Assembly (NCBI GenBank): GCA_963995525.1
Contig: OZ023214.1
Span: forward strand, 52,586,678 to 52,650,677
DNA: 64,000 bases
Origin: Escarpia spicata
Lineage: Eukaryota > Annelida > Polychaeta > Sabellida > Siboglinidae
Direction of reading: 5' to 3'
This document shows, in pieces, positions 10,523-21,834 of the stretch. The notes under the pieces were generated by a model. The model was not told where the DNA came from. It was given only the letters and a program-made list of their open reading frames with translations, and ran no database searches. Every line of letters begins with the position of its first letter. Position 1 is the stretch's first letter. The translations under genes and the position numbers were made by a program.

Positions 10523-12658
10523 ATGGTTGTGTCGTGTGTTGTTGTGGGGTGCACTAGCCGCTGTGTGGATGGTTCGTTGTCGTTTCATCGCATCCCGAAA
10601 GATGAAAAACGACGAGAACTGTGGCTCAACGCGATCAGACGTAAAGATTGGGTCCCGAAACATAACGACCGTGTTTGTGGACGACACTTCATTTCAGGTT
10701 TGAACCGTTATCATTATTAGCGTTACATATTACCAGTCATGAATATGATAGCCATTACATAAATTGAAAGCAGAACAACGGTTTGCTGCAATCTGCGAAC
10801 CTAGCCTAGTTCAGTAGTTGTGCCTGTGAATCGGTGTGATGGCGCTGTCAGTACTGTCCGTGGCAGTGTGCCACAGAGTAGTAAATAGGTCATGTATGTT
10901 TACACTCCATGTCTGGCTAACATCCAATCGCCAAACCTCGTATATTGATTAAATCACTGTTAATATTTATGCAGACAGCTACGCAAAATGTATTTTAATA
11001 CTAGAAAATATGGACCAGGGCAGTGGTTGTAGGCTATAGTTATGATACTGACGGCTAGCATGCTAGGTAAGTAGCTGTGTCAATGACAATGGCAATGCAA
11101 TGCCTGATTTTAATCAGTGTGTGTATTTTACAGGAAAAGCTAGCACTGATATCTCCAATCCGGACTATGCCCCATCATTGCTCATGGGTTATGCTGGCAA
11201 TGAAAAGCTGACCCCAGAAGGGAAGAAAGCAAGGTTTGCCAGATTAAAGAAGCGTGGCTGCCAGAGGGAGGAGTATGAGAGAGATGTCGAACAGCAGGCT
11301 GAAGCAGCGTCGGCCCTCCTGGACCTATCGGTGTCCTCTCAGCCATCCGAACCAGATGTCGACAATGAACCACTCAATAATAAAGATGCCAGCTGCACTG
11401 ATACCGGTAAAGACACTTGATCTATTTATGAATTTAACGAAATTTATTGTTTGACCTTTCGTTTATGAACAACTGAACAAAACAGACAGTGCTGAAATAC
11501 CAATATAGATGTATTATATAAATTTAATATGTACGTCTGATATTGAACAATTTAATTTTCTGTTGTTCAGAACAAACATACGACATAGATTTCTGTACAA
11601 TTTCTAAGGTCAAGCTACTAAAATACTAATGATCTATATAAAGCGAGACATGTGTGCTGTTACAGACATACATGACGGGTGCATCAGTCAGATGGCAAAG
11701 CTACAGGTCGAGAACCAGCGGATCATGGCAGAGTTGGCTAGGCTGCAGCACGAGAATGGGGCGCTAGCCAAACAGGTTGGAGAGGCAGTTTGGGGAACAG
11801 TTCCTGAAAGGCGACCAGCAGGACACCAGAACTACTTTCTTTACGGGATTGCCATCCTATGCTGTGTTTGTTTGGTTGGTTAATTACTGCACCTCAGTTC
11901 TGCCACCATCAGCATCGCTCTCTCCTGGTGATATTATTTTGTTGATCTTGATGAAGTTACGGCTTAATCTACTTTATCAAGATCTTTCTTTCCGATTTAA
12001 TATATCGGTTGGTCATGTTTCTGACATTCTAAACAACGGTCTTCCTGCACTTGCAAAACATCTAAATTTTCTTATACAATGGCCTGATAAAGAGCAGGTA
12101 TTGCGTAACATGCCAAAAGTTTTTCGTGAAACCTACAGCAACTGTCATGTAGTAATAGACTGTACAGAAGTTTTCATTGAATGTCCAGCAAATTTAACAG
12201 CTAGATCAGCAACGTGGTCAAACTACAAGCACAACAATACCCTGAAATTCCTAGTTGCCTGTTCACCTTGTGGGGCTGTTACTTTTGTATCGCAAGCTTA
12301 TGGTGGCAGAACATCAGATAAAGTCATTACCCAGAAATCAGGTTTTTTAGATCTGATTAATCAAGGTGATCTAATTTTGGCAGATCGGGGATTTTTAATT
12401 GGTGAGGACTTGGCAGCACGTGGTGCCACTTTGGTTATACCAGATTTTACGAGAGGGAAAAAGCAGCTCAGTGCTAGAGAGGTAGAGAGAAGCCGTAAAA
12501 TTTCCAGAGTGCGTATCCATGTGGAACGTTTGATGGAACGACTAAAGAATTTTAAAATATTGTCAACAACTATGAACATAGGTCTTGTGCCTCAGGCTGA
12601 TAACATCATGTGCATTTGCTCTGCTATCAGTAACATGCATCCTAAATTAGTTAAATGA
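10523..12658 (+). pseudogene. THAP-domain DDE transposase, one frameshift
   Basis: Three exons are supported by GT-AG sites: 10523-10697, 11134-11406 and 11666-12658. Exon 1 and the start of exon 2 encode a THAP zinc finger (C-x4-C, then CGRHF as the C-x2-H pair) that binds transposon ends. Exon 3 starts with a heptad-like coiled coil (MAKLQVENQRIMAELARLQH), then the DDE_Tnp_4 domain: a helix-turn-helix near FRFNISVGHVSDIL and catalytic residues D (12158, VVIDCTEVF), D (12383, ILADRGF) and E (12524, RIHVERLMERL), spaced 75 and 47 residues. One extra base near 11779-11780 shifts the frame between coiled coil and catalytic domain; without it the joined exons would make about 479 residues. It is probably inactive, unless this is an assembly error. 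Confidence 0.85.
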
Positions 12659-12808
12659 TATTTCTAGTATTCCATGCTTTCATTCATCTGTTGATGACTC
12701 ATGCATTGTATATATTCACAAGATTGCTTAATCATTTGGTTTGTAACACTCATGAAGTTAACAATGACTGAAAGTTATACACTTGATGGGGGTCTGTGGA
12801 AAGTGTCT

Positions 12809-12864
12809 GCTCAGAGAGACAAAATTTTTGCATACATGTATGCAATCATTTTGTCTCTCTGAGC
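12809..12864. terminator. 56-bp hairpin between convergent genes
   Basis: Arms GCTCAGAGAGACAAAAT (12809-12825) and ATTTTGTCTCTCTGAGC (12848-12864) are perfectly complementary. They flank a second perfect palindrome, TTGCATACATGTATGCAA. It lies between the transposase stop (12658) and the YqaJ stop (12892), so it would sit in both 3' UTRs. A role in 3'-end formation is only inferred from position; it could also be a small foldback insertion. Confidence 0.6.
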
Positions 12865-12891
12865 ATATCTCCAAGTTATAAAGACTAGTCT

Positions 12892-15477
12892 TTAGTCTTT
12901 ACAACTTGGACACATCCACTTTCTCAGAGGCTTCCTCTTGACATTTACACATGCATAATGAAACCATTCGGTCTTGCAGTTTACATTGTCACATTTGATC
13001 ATTTTGCCATATTTAGGCTTTGCACATATGCACCAGACTTGAAGTGGAGTTGGTGCAGATGTGTCGGAGGTGGTTGCAGGCGTAGTTTGAAGTCGTCCAG
13101 ACACTAGTTCCGGAAGCACAAATGTAGACCAGAAGAAAGAACAGGTTTCGATTAAGTGTTGACAAAATATATCGTTGTAGGGCACACGTGTAATGTGGAT
13201 GCAAGGTTCTTCGTTTGGCTGGGTGAACACGACAAAGTCGCAGTACCTCACCTTGTTTACATGCATTTGTAGTTGGATTTGTGTGTAGTACTTGTGTCCA
13301 GTCTTTAGTGTTAAATCAGTTTTGAGACAGAAGTTTGGGTCAATATTTGCGGCTTCATGTGCAGTATGTGTTTTGTGGGTAAATGGACATTTGATTTCTA
13401 GTACGCCATTGCCACAGCAGCCACAGTTAACAATGCCATCCGCTGAGGCTCCCAGAAATGGCTTTTGGTTATCGATCAAGAAACCAGACTGTCGACATGT
13501 GAAATTTTCATGATGTTTCTTTTGCTGCACAGCATAAATGTTTCTTGCTTCGGTCTCATGATCAGTGCCATATTTCACAGCAGTTTTGGAAGAAAGGTCG
13601 AAAGATCTATAACCGACAATTCGTTTAACCAAATTGTCAGGAGGTGTTGTTTCTCTTCTTACTAGAACATCATGAGCTTTAGTGGCTGTTACTCTCCCTT
13701 TCCGATGATTAAACCAAAGTTGACTGACAGTCTGGTTTCTTGTTGACAACTCTAAACTACTGCATTGATCTGCAGAACATTGATAATTGGACACAATAAA
13801 AATTCCCTTTGCACGTATCTGATTATCAGACAAACTTTCATTTTCCTCATCATAGAAGGTTGTCAGGAGCTGTGGGTATAAGTCATTATCATTATCACTC
13901 TCACTATCAGTCTCCTCACCCTTAAATCCTGGAATTGACGTAAAAAAAGCAGCATTAGGGCAGATATCATTAAGAGATTGCAAGACGTCAACCGATGGCA
14001 AGGTGGCTCGTCCTGAAGGATTGACCGAGGTCACCTGCTTCTTGCGATTGCCTCGCAGGAGGCCTGTCTCTGTCATTTCCTGCAGTGTCAGGGGCTCCAC
14101 TTGCTTGCGGAAGCTGGCATTCCACTTGCACGCCTCACTGGTGGAGGATGTCTTTGTCAGGCCCATCTTAACGGCGATTTCTACTTTAAACAGCAGAGCA
14201 GCAACGTGGCTGCAAACTTCTCCTAGCCTGAAAGACACAATATTGGCAATTTGTCAAACATGCATGTCTGATATTCTTGTAAGGGATCATGTCAGAATGG
14301 CAATGTCCGATATCATAAAATTAGTTTCATCTGACCTCACCCGCCGAAAGTTTGTACGTCAATGTTCTGAGATGATCCCTAAGGTGTTATTTACTGTCAA
14401 TGATTATTGGACACTTAACTCTCTCACTGACGCGGATAATAACTGTAATTAAAGCGTTGGTAACATTAAACGTTATTTGCATACACCATTACTCACTTGT
14501 TGTGCTTTTTAAGAATTAACCCGGATATGGAATTTTTATTAAGCAGTCATTCTTATAATATCTCAACTATTTTATTGCTGTAAACACATCTCTCCCATGA
14601 CACTTCAAATACTAACATCAATCTAGGAATCTCGGCTGACAACATATTTATTGAAATATTTATAATATATAAATGTTTTTTATTTCAACTAACGAGCAGA
14701 ACATACCCTGCCATGCATGTACAATGGGCACAGTAGACCTCAGCCGTCTCCTTGACAAGGTAGACCCATGGTTCGTGGGGCTTGTCCCGAACTCTCATCG
14801 AAGGTATCACCTTCGACTTAAGAAGGCAGAAGGGAGTGTGGACAATGTCAAGAAACTTTACTTCCTGCACATGACCACTGACAGCAAACCTACACAACAT
14901 AAAAAAATCCATAACTAATTATTTATAAATGAAGAAACTAATCGTATAATACATGAATATTAGTTGACACTTGATCCGTAAGTACAATTAGAACTACAAG
15001 AAATATGACATCGGAAAGTAACGGTAATGTTAACGTAGTTGGTAGGCCCGTGGACGTAGCCTAGCCCTAGCCTAGGCAAGTAACGGTATCACGGATTCAC
15101 GCCAGTGCAAGCCCTCCACGCCGGCGGTGTGGATCGGTTGCGTAATTGTTTGTTCTATCAAATTAACGGAACTTTTATTGCTGTTTGATCATATGGCTAT
15201 GCAATTATGAATAACAGCATTCTTACCTATATGCGTCGAGTGACTTGTACGCCTTCATGGACTCCCGACTGAAAATGCCTGGCGTATTTATCACGTACTG
15301 GTAAATGTCGCCGAACGTCAAATCAGGCCACAGACTCGGATCGTTTCCCCAGCCGTTCTTGATAAAATACGGGTCTGGCAACTTGCCAGAGCCGTCATCG
15401 TATTCTAATTTCTTTAGATAGCGATCTCTCGCACTAACATCTAACGCATTCGCGTACACAGACCACTGGCTATTCAT
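12892..15477 (-). CDS. SWIM-YqaJ nuclease-PHD protein of ISL2EU transposon
   Basis: Minus strand, three exons: 15477-15227 (ATG), 14889-14707 and 14227-12892. The donors are GTAAG and GTATG, the acceptors TGTAG and TTCAG, and all junctions are in frame, giving 589 aa. The N-terminal part includes PDLTFGDIYQYVI. A SWIM zinc finger is assembled across exons 2 and 3 (AHCTCMAG, then LGEVCSHVAALLF: C-x-C...C-x-H). An acidic linker follows, then the YqaJ/lambda-exonuclease-like domain with GRVTATKAHDVL, YGTDHETEARNIY, GASADGIV, the E-x-K catalytic pair in VLEIKCPF, and YYTQIQLQMHV. A C-terminal PHD finger (WCICAKP...WFHYACV...WMCPSCKD) is C4HC3. YqaJ proteins are 5'-3' exonucleases in phages; in ISL2EU the protein's role in transposition is unproven. 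All key residues are present, so it may be functional. Confidence 0.88.
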
Positions 15478-15513
15478 GTCTACTCAAGCGTTGCTACGGG
15501 CCTTTGTTCGCAG

Positions 15514-15599
15514 AAGCTCGGCTGGCTGGTGTGTTTTGCCAGCCAGCGTACTGCGCATGTGCAAAAGTGACGTCACGTGTTGGTAAACATGAAACGTCC
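15514..15599 (-). repeat. Right terminal inverted repeat
   Basis: Read on the minus strand it starts GGACGTTTCATG and includes TGGCTGGCAAAACACACCAG (complement of about 15526-15545). It pairs with the left end of the element. The YqaJ start codon at 15477 lies just inside, so the repeat probably contains that gene's promoter. Confidence 0.66.
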
Positions 15600-16475
15600 T
15601 TATACCCTGCAAATTATTTTCACTAGTTATTGCTTTGTTTTCTATTAAATTACAAATTGCGATAAGCCAACTTTTTTGGAAGTGGAACATCTTCCGTAAA
15701 TATTGTATATAACAATTTGAACAGTTTTATTATAAACGTCTATTCGGTACATGCAAATTACTGTGAAGCCTTAACAAAACTATCAGCATTCGTACCCACA
15801 TAGCTGATTTTAGACGGTAGTGTTTGAAACGTCATCTGACAACACTGAGCTATAGCCTATACAAACGAGGACATGTATGACATTGAAATCTTTGTTATAA
15901 ATTACACTGTGCGCAACCCATTTTAAAGAGGACCGAATAAGTGTCAGCGGACATCAACCATCAAACGATTATGCAACAAAATAGTAATTACTCCAAGACA
16001 GTGCATACCTGGCCAAAAAGGAGTCAATGCGTTGACCACATTTATTTCCTTTCGTTTTTGGGAGCTGAGCGCTTTTGGCGTTCGAACATTTGGATCCTCG
16101 GGTTTTGTTTTTACCATATTTGCAGGTTTTAATTATGAGATTCTGAGCACATTTGACTGAACAGCTAAAAGTAATTATTGAATGCTATGCAGCTAGTTGT
16201 TATACAGAAGATATCATGCACTCGTGATAATCATCATATATACGTACGTGTAAATATATTTAGAAATATATGCTTATGGGGTCACAAGAAGATGGCGTGC
16301 CATGGAACCACCATGCAACACACCTTTACTTTGTTTTTGTATGTATACTGTTATGTTGTTGTTGCAAAATTAATTTGATTTGATTTGCTAGTTTAGTGGC
16401 AAACAGAGGTCCCAAGAAAATTCAAATGGGTTTCATTTTCGGAGCGGATTCGTAAAAATAAGATTAGTCCGAAAC
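15600..16475. other. Intergenic, no gene seen
   Basis: AT-rich sequence with short spurious frames only. No conserved motif was recognised. Confidence 0.5.
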
Positions 16476-16668
16476 AGTCACACCTTTCACAGCCCTTAGA
16501 TATCATCATGTCACACCCTTCACAGCCCTTAGAGAGCTTCATGTCACACCCTTCACAGCCCTTAGAGAGCTTCATGTCACACCCTTCACAGCCCTTAGAG
16601 ATCATCATGTCACAACCATTAGAGATCATCATGTCACACTTTTCACAGCCCTTAGAGATCATCATCAC
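16476..16668. repeat. 33-bp minisatellite, six copies
   Basis: The monomer runs 'gtcacacccttcacagccc' then 'ttagagagcttcat' or 'ttagagatcatcat'. One copy lacks the central 9 bp. The multiple-of-three length keeps frames open, but there is no other sign of coding. Confidence 0.9.
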
Positions 16669-16976
16669 ACATGTAAGTAGGTACGTCGTAATTGCACGAG
16701 TTGTTCATTTTTAGGGTTCACCTATTTTTTCGAACGTTATTCGTTAACATCCCACTCTCTCTCTCTCTCTCCCCTGTCACACGCAGACGCGCTTGCTTGC
16801 TCATGTGCTGGACATTGCCCGAAGTAAGCATCAATGTCAATAAATAAAATTACGGTCACTGCCTATTCTTGTGTACAGATACGACGATCGAGTAGTCGGA
16901 TAGTCGTGGCAGAATTCGTCGCGTTTCTTCCCTCTTACGGTTGCATGCAGACCGAATGAGAGTCTGTATTCATCAT
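16669..16976. other. Spacer with short (CT)n
   Basis: A brief CT tract lies near 16753-16770. No gene is recognised. Confidence 0.5.
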
Positions 16977-17139
16977 CTTACTTGTTGGGTATGGCAGGAA
17001 TGAGGATTCAACTTGTTGGGTATGGCAGGAATGAAGATTCAACTTGTTGGGTATGGCAGGAATGAGGATTCAACTTGTTTGGTATGGCAGGAATGAGGAT
17101 TCAACTTGTTGGGTATGGCAGGAATGAGGATTCAACTTG
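16977..17139. repeat. 31-bp minisatellite, about five copies
   Basis: A nearly identical monomer of 31 bp, 'acttgttgggtatggcagga' plus 'atgaggattca', is repeated head to tail. Confidence 0.9.
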
Positions 17140-17389
17140 CGCTATCACACGGGCACATACACTTAACCTGCACAAGCAGTATCTGTGGACATTCTTTGTA
17201 ATATTTATAAAGAAATTGTGGGCAGAGTGATTTAATTCAGTAGTATAGTATGATCAGTGAATGTGCTCACAACAAGTTGTGTTTCGATGATAATGCATAC
17301 ACATGCGGGAATTGAATCCGCCAACACAACATCGAAACACACATACCACCAACAGTAAAGCACAGGTTGTTTGCATACATCATCTTTCT

Positions 17390-18240
17390 AAGAAAAAATC
17401 CTTCGTGCTAACCTTCCTGCTGATGTCCATCACCATGATAAATAGTAATGGGTTTAGGGCAGTTCCTTGTCTCAAACTGATGATAACTGGAAACTCTTCT
17501 GACATCCCAGATCCAACCACAACTCTTCCTTTTGTTCTTTCATATAGATGGCTTCCTAGCTTCTACTTTTGGCATTCCCATCCATCTCACTGTTGCCATC
17601 GACATCTCTCTTGGGACCGTGTCGTAGGCCTTCTCCAGGTGCACAAATCTCACTGCCATCCCCTGCATCTCCAACCTCTTCTCCACCAAACGTCTCAATG
17701 GAAACATCGCATCCGTCGTCCCTCCGTCCTTTCTAAATCCGTGTTGTTCTTAACCCAAATCCTGCTCTACTCTCTTTCGAGTCCTCCCATCCAGGATCCT
17801 CTCTAGCAGCTTCATGGTGTGACTTAGAAGTGTGATGCCTCTGTACTTCCCTGTATCTTGCACATCTCCCTTCCTCTTCCATACTGGGATTGTTAGTCAT
17901 GTCAACCACTCTTCTAATACTTTACCATGCCTCGTACATGTATTCAGCAGCCTCTTGGTCCAGCTGATTCCACGCTCCCCTGCCATTACCATCTCCACAT
18001 GCATTTTATCGATACCAGGTGCTCTCCCCTTCTTCGTCCCTTTTAACCCAGTTTGCATCTCCGTATCAGTAATATCGGCTAACTCCACTTTCTATTCTAC
18101 GTACGATGGTAGTTCCAAGTCGTTGCTATTTCCTTCATGATTCAGTAGCTCCATGGGGTAATTTTCCTACACCATCTACATTACTTCTTGTTCTGTCACT
18201 AACTTCCAATTTCTATCCTTGATTACAGCCTCACCCTTCA
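17390..18240 (-). pseudogene. Non-LTR reverse transcriptase fragment
   Basis: Minus-strand frames contain KKGRAPGIDKMHVEMVMAGE, then HGKVLEEWL, then in other frames a K-Y-R-G-I-T-L-L-S-type block, VHLEKAYDTVPRDV and LRQGTALNPLLFIMVMD. This order (K-G-K-A-P-G-x-D, Y-R-G-I, A-Y-D-x-V-P, R-Q-G-x-x-L-x-P) is the N-terminal half of a LINE reverse transcriptase. Stops and frameshifts are frequent. The fragment near 35805-36657 looks like the matching C-terminal half of the same family. Confidence 0.75.
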
Positions 18241-18483
18241 CGTCCGTATTATTTTCATCCCTGTTGTTTTATGTTACTTTAACAGCGTGCTTTCAATGTA
18301 CTTGATTAGCTGCATGACGTCAGCCCCGTTCTGGGGTGAAACGTGTATCCGCCGTGATGCTGCATTCCGATAGTCTGGTGTAGTTTGTGATATTTCCGAC
18401 ATAATATAATTTGGCTACGAGGATGGGATAAGCAAGTTTACCGCCCCCCCCCACAAGCGTTTCTTGCTTCACCAGGCGAGTCC

Positions 18484-19260
18484 GTGGTGCCATGGAATCG
18501 ATTGTACGTGAATTTCCTGACATATATTGTGGCCAGCGGCCTTGACGGCGCGAATGTAGCCCAGGCCCGGCGTCGAGCCATGCTAATTCACTGCCTAGGA
18601 ACAGACGGGAAGCGAGTGTTTGCCTCATTGGCAAACATGGACACGTTCGACAGTTCCGTAACAGCGTTACGGAATCATTTCGGCCCGAAGAGGAGTGTCA
18701 TGATGGAGCGATATGTGTTTCGCCAATGCACACAACATCCGAGCAAAAACGTGCAAGCGTACATAACGGCGCTGCGTGAACTGGTATTGAACTGTAGTTT
18801 TGGGGATCGCACAGAAGATTAATTAATTAATAATTCGTGATCAGTTGATAGAGAAAAAAGCAATCCGCGAGTTAGGGAACGATTGCTAATGGAACCGGAC
18901 ACTCTCACATTAGCCAAATGCCTAACACTGGCGTCTCGTATCGAAGTTGCTGTAACCGAAAGCACACGCATTCAGAGTCAGGATAAACCTACAACAGACA
19001 AGTTCAAGTTAGAGACCCCAAGACAACCTTCTAATTAATTAAAGGTACAAACAATCGGGAAGAAACAAAAACAAAGGTAGAAGTAACCACGCGCATGTGC
19101 GTCAAGCATGTGGCAACTGTGGTTATAGCTCTCTTGCCGCAGGAAGTCCTAGATGCCTTGTCATAGGACAGAAATGTCGGTTGTGCTCCAAAATGAATCA
19201 TTTTTAGACATGCTGCCGGTCTGCAAATCGGAGTACAGTCGGGAAAATTAACCCGTTTGA
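18484..19260 (+). pseudogene. Gag remnant of second Gypsy element
   Basis: The first frame (to 18822) encodes a capsid-like segment: ARRRAMLIHCLGTDGKRVF, then NHFGPKRSVMMERYVFRQ, then QAYITALRELVLNCSF. After a stop and frame changes come IRDQLI..., SRIEVAVTES, and the zinc-knuckle region with CGNCGY and CRLCSKMNHF, degraded before the second knuckle is completed. Broken by several stops. Confidence 0.75.
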
Positions 19261-19470
19261 CAAAACTGGTGAACCAGATACAAAGATCTTCACTGTTAAC
19301 TCAGTGAGCGGAGCATCGAGAACATTTAAGACGTGTGATCTGTTGCTGGCAGACACACCAGTGACACTAGTAATGGACATGGAGGCAAAGTGTCAATTCT
19401 CAGCAACTCGGTGTACAGGAAACATTTTCAAGCCTATCCCCTGTAAAAACTTGACGAAACATTATCGTCA

Positions 19471-21660
19471 TTGAATGGGATTGTCCACCTACCAGTGACA
19501 TACCAGTCAGAAACTGTGACGAGTTTCTCATTCTATGTCTCACAGACCGGATCTAGCCTAATGGGAATAGATTTGTTCAACCGTCTCGGATTCATAGTCA
19601 CAAGGAATGACGCTGTCGTTCAGTCAGTTGACATTGTTGCTGCCTTTCCCACAGTGTTCAACGGGTTTGGGAAAATTGCAAAGTTTGTACATCGCCCCCG
19701 AGTCAACCCAGAAGTTAAACCTGTGTCACAAGGTTTATGTCGTCTTCCACTTTCAGTGCGTGACGAACTGTCGCATGAACTGAAACGTCTACAAGACGAT
19801 GGCATGATTGAACCAATCTTTTCATCAACCTGGATTTCAAATATAGTTGTCGCACGTCGGAAATCGGGTGACATAAGACTGAAAGCTATAAACAAGGCCA
19901 TTATTCCGGACACCTATCCATTGCCAACAATGGAGGAACTGTCTAGCGAGTTTCACCACTCAACAGTCTTCACCAAGCTGGACATGAGACGAAGCTATAT
20001 TCAAGTCCCCATGGCTGAAGACAGCAAGTACTTGACAGCACTCATCACACATGAGATGGACTTAGTTCAACACCTAGTGCCTTCCAGAAGATTGTGTCTT
20101 CTGTACTGAAGGGGATAGATGGCTGCATCAACCTCCTGGACGACATTGTCACCCACGGACACACACAGGACCAGCATGACACACGACTGCAGCTAGTGCT
20201 TAACGGACACACACAGGACCAGCATGACACACGACTGCAGCTAGTGCTTAACGGACACACACAGGACCAGCATGACACACGACTGCAGCTAGTGCTTAAC
20301 GGACACACACAGGACCAGCATGACACACGACTGCAGCTAGTGCTTAACGGACACACACAGGACCAGCATGACACACGACTGCAGCTAGTGCTTAACGGAC
20401 ACACACAGGACCAGCATGACACACGACTGCAGCTAGTGCTCAACAGGCTGGCTGAGTATTACATCGAATTTAATCGCGAGTAGTGTCAGTTTGCCAGGAT
20501 GGAAATCAATTTCCTGGGATACCATGTGTCCTATTATTACACTCCAACGTGGAAGTTGCTTCGTTTCTGGGCACGACGAATCTCTACCTGAAATTTGTCC
20601 CACACTACTCGGAAACTGCTGAGACACTTAGACGACTACTAGGCAAAGACGCTCAGTGGGAATGGACAGCCGGGCAAGACCAAGCCTTCCGCGACTTGAA
20701 GCAGAAAATTGCGTCTGCTCCAATTCTCGCACATTTCAATCCAGATGCTCCAACGATCGTGACGACGGATGCTTCAAGGATCGCCCTTGGTGTGATATTA
20801 TCGCAAGTGTCAAATGGCAAAGAGAGGCCAGTCGCGTATGCATCCAAGACGCTTTCAATAACATAACGGAAGTACTCCACAGGAGAACGTGAAGCACTGG
20901 TATGTATCTGGCATGTGTTTCTCTTCGGTAGAAAATTCACGCTGAAGACGGACCACCAGACACTCACAACGCTGTTAGCGACTTCCGGTTCGGGCCACAG
21001 GCCATTGCGAATCTACCGATGGTCTCATCGTCTACACCAGTATGACTTTGACATTCAGTACATTGCTGGTTCCAAGAACCGGGTAGAAGATATGCTAAGC
21101 AGCCTAGTCAAAGAAGAACAGTGTGAATCGACGACAGATGACTGTCATGGAAATTGAACTGCACAACCTCATTACTGCAGCCGAGTTGAAAAACGCTTCT
21201 TCCGAGGATGCCACTATTCGGCGAGGTGCATGCGGCACCTCACAGCCAACGATCTCTGGTTGTCATACAAGACCAACATTCTAAATGGCCGGAAATAGCC
21301 GCAACCAGTACGGTGAAATTTTTCGCCATCATCCAGATCCTGAAGGACTTGTTCGCTCGTTGGGAATCACGGAAATTATCCAAAGCGACAATGGACTACA
21401 GTTCGTGTCATACGAGTTTGAAACATTTCTGCAGAAACTTGGTATCGAGCATCGCAAGGAAGCAGGAACGAATCAAAGCGTACACCAACAAACGACGTCG
21501 TTCGCGAAATACGATGATGAAACCTGAAGACTGGATCAGGACGAAACGATCTATCCGGAAACACAAGCTGACATCGTCATTGTCGAACTCGAAGCGTATC
21601 GCCGCTAAAGCTGGTCCCAATACGTTCGTACTTGAAGACGGGTCGCGCTGGAACTCACGG
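19471..21660 (+). pseudogene. Pol remnant: RT, RNase H, integrase
   Basis: RT: KPVSQGLCRLPLSVRDELS, TKLDMRRSYIQVPM, then after a frame change the active-site motif NLLDDIVTHG. The frame then passes through a six-copy 16-residue repeat before rejoining RT (LAEYYIEFNRE). RT-connection and RNase H: FLGTTNLYLKFVPHYS, TTDASRIALGVILSQ, LKTDHQTLTTLL, DIQYIAGSKNRVEDMLS. Integrase: IIQSDNGLQFVSYEF, then a deletion joins directly to the C-terminal part (KAYTNKRRRSRN, DWIRTKRSIRKHK, NTFVLEDGSRWN). Stops and frameshifts separate the pieces. Confidence 0.82.
20157..20444 (+). repeat. 48-bp in-frame expansion inside RT gene, six copies
   Basis: Six tandem 48-bp copies start 'ggacacacacaggaccagc' and encode the 16-mer GHTQDQHDTRLQLVLN. 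They are identical except that the last copy has 'gtgctcaac' for 'gtgcttaac'. A normal Gypsy RT has one such segment right after the LDD motif. Near identity implies recent expansion. Confidence 0.95.
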
Positions 21661-21834
21661 CGTCGTGTTCGATCGCGACAACCAGGAAATCAACAGCTAT
21701 CGTCGGACGCCCACCTTGATGACCTTGACATCGGAGGTTTGCCTGCTCTCCTTGATCTTCAAGTCAATCATTTGGCCCACGCTTCAGATGAAACCAGGAT
21801 TTTTCTCGACTGTTAAAGAATGTTGGATACGAAA

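Larger units (their letters stand above)
10376..15599 (+). mobile_element. ISL2EU-type DNA transposon, two genes
   Basis: This 5.2-kb unit contains a plus-strand THAP/DDE transposase gene and a convergent minus-strand SWIM-YqaJ-PHD gene. That pairing is known from ISL2EU/IS4EU transposons. The ends carry imperfect terminal inverted repeats: GGACGTTTCA at 10376 and its reverse complement ending at 15599, plus an identical inner block TGGCTGGCAAAACAC (10428-10442) with its complement at 15531-15545. I found no matching target-site duplication next to these ends, so the exact termini could be off by a few bases. The YqaJ gene is open; the transposase has one frameshift. Confidence 0.82.
18400..21830 (+). 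mobile_element. Degenerate Gypsy retrotransposon (second)
   Basis: In order on the plus strand: a primer-binding-like site (TGGCTACGAGGATGGGA, about 18411), gag, a degraded protease region, RT, RNase H, and an internally deleted integrase ending in a basic C-terminal domain. Stops and frameshifts occur in most domains. I could not find a matching pair of LTRs; neither 18260-18410 nor 21920-22140 contains the other. Similarity to the 2942-9599 element at the primer site suggests related clades. Confidence 0.8.

Noticed and set aside
15941..16378. Short plus-strand frames
   Set aside because: 60-66 codons in AT-rich DNA without motifs or splice support.
16476..17139. CRISPR-like arrays of 31-33-bp repeats
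   Set aside because: Copies are directly tandem without unique spacers and the DNA is eukaryotic; these are minisatellites.
18260..18410. 5' LTR of the second Gypsy element
   Set aside because: It lies just before a good primer-binding site, but I could not find a matching copy downstream, so it is not called.
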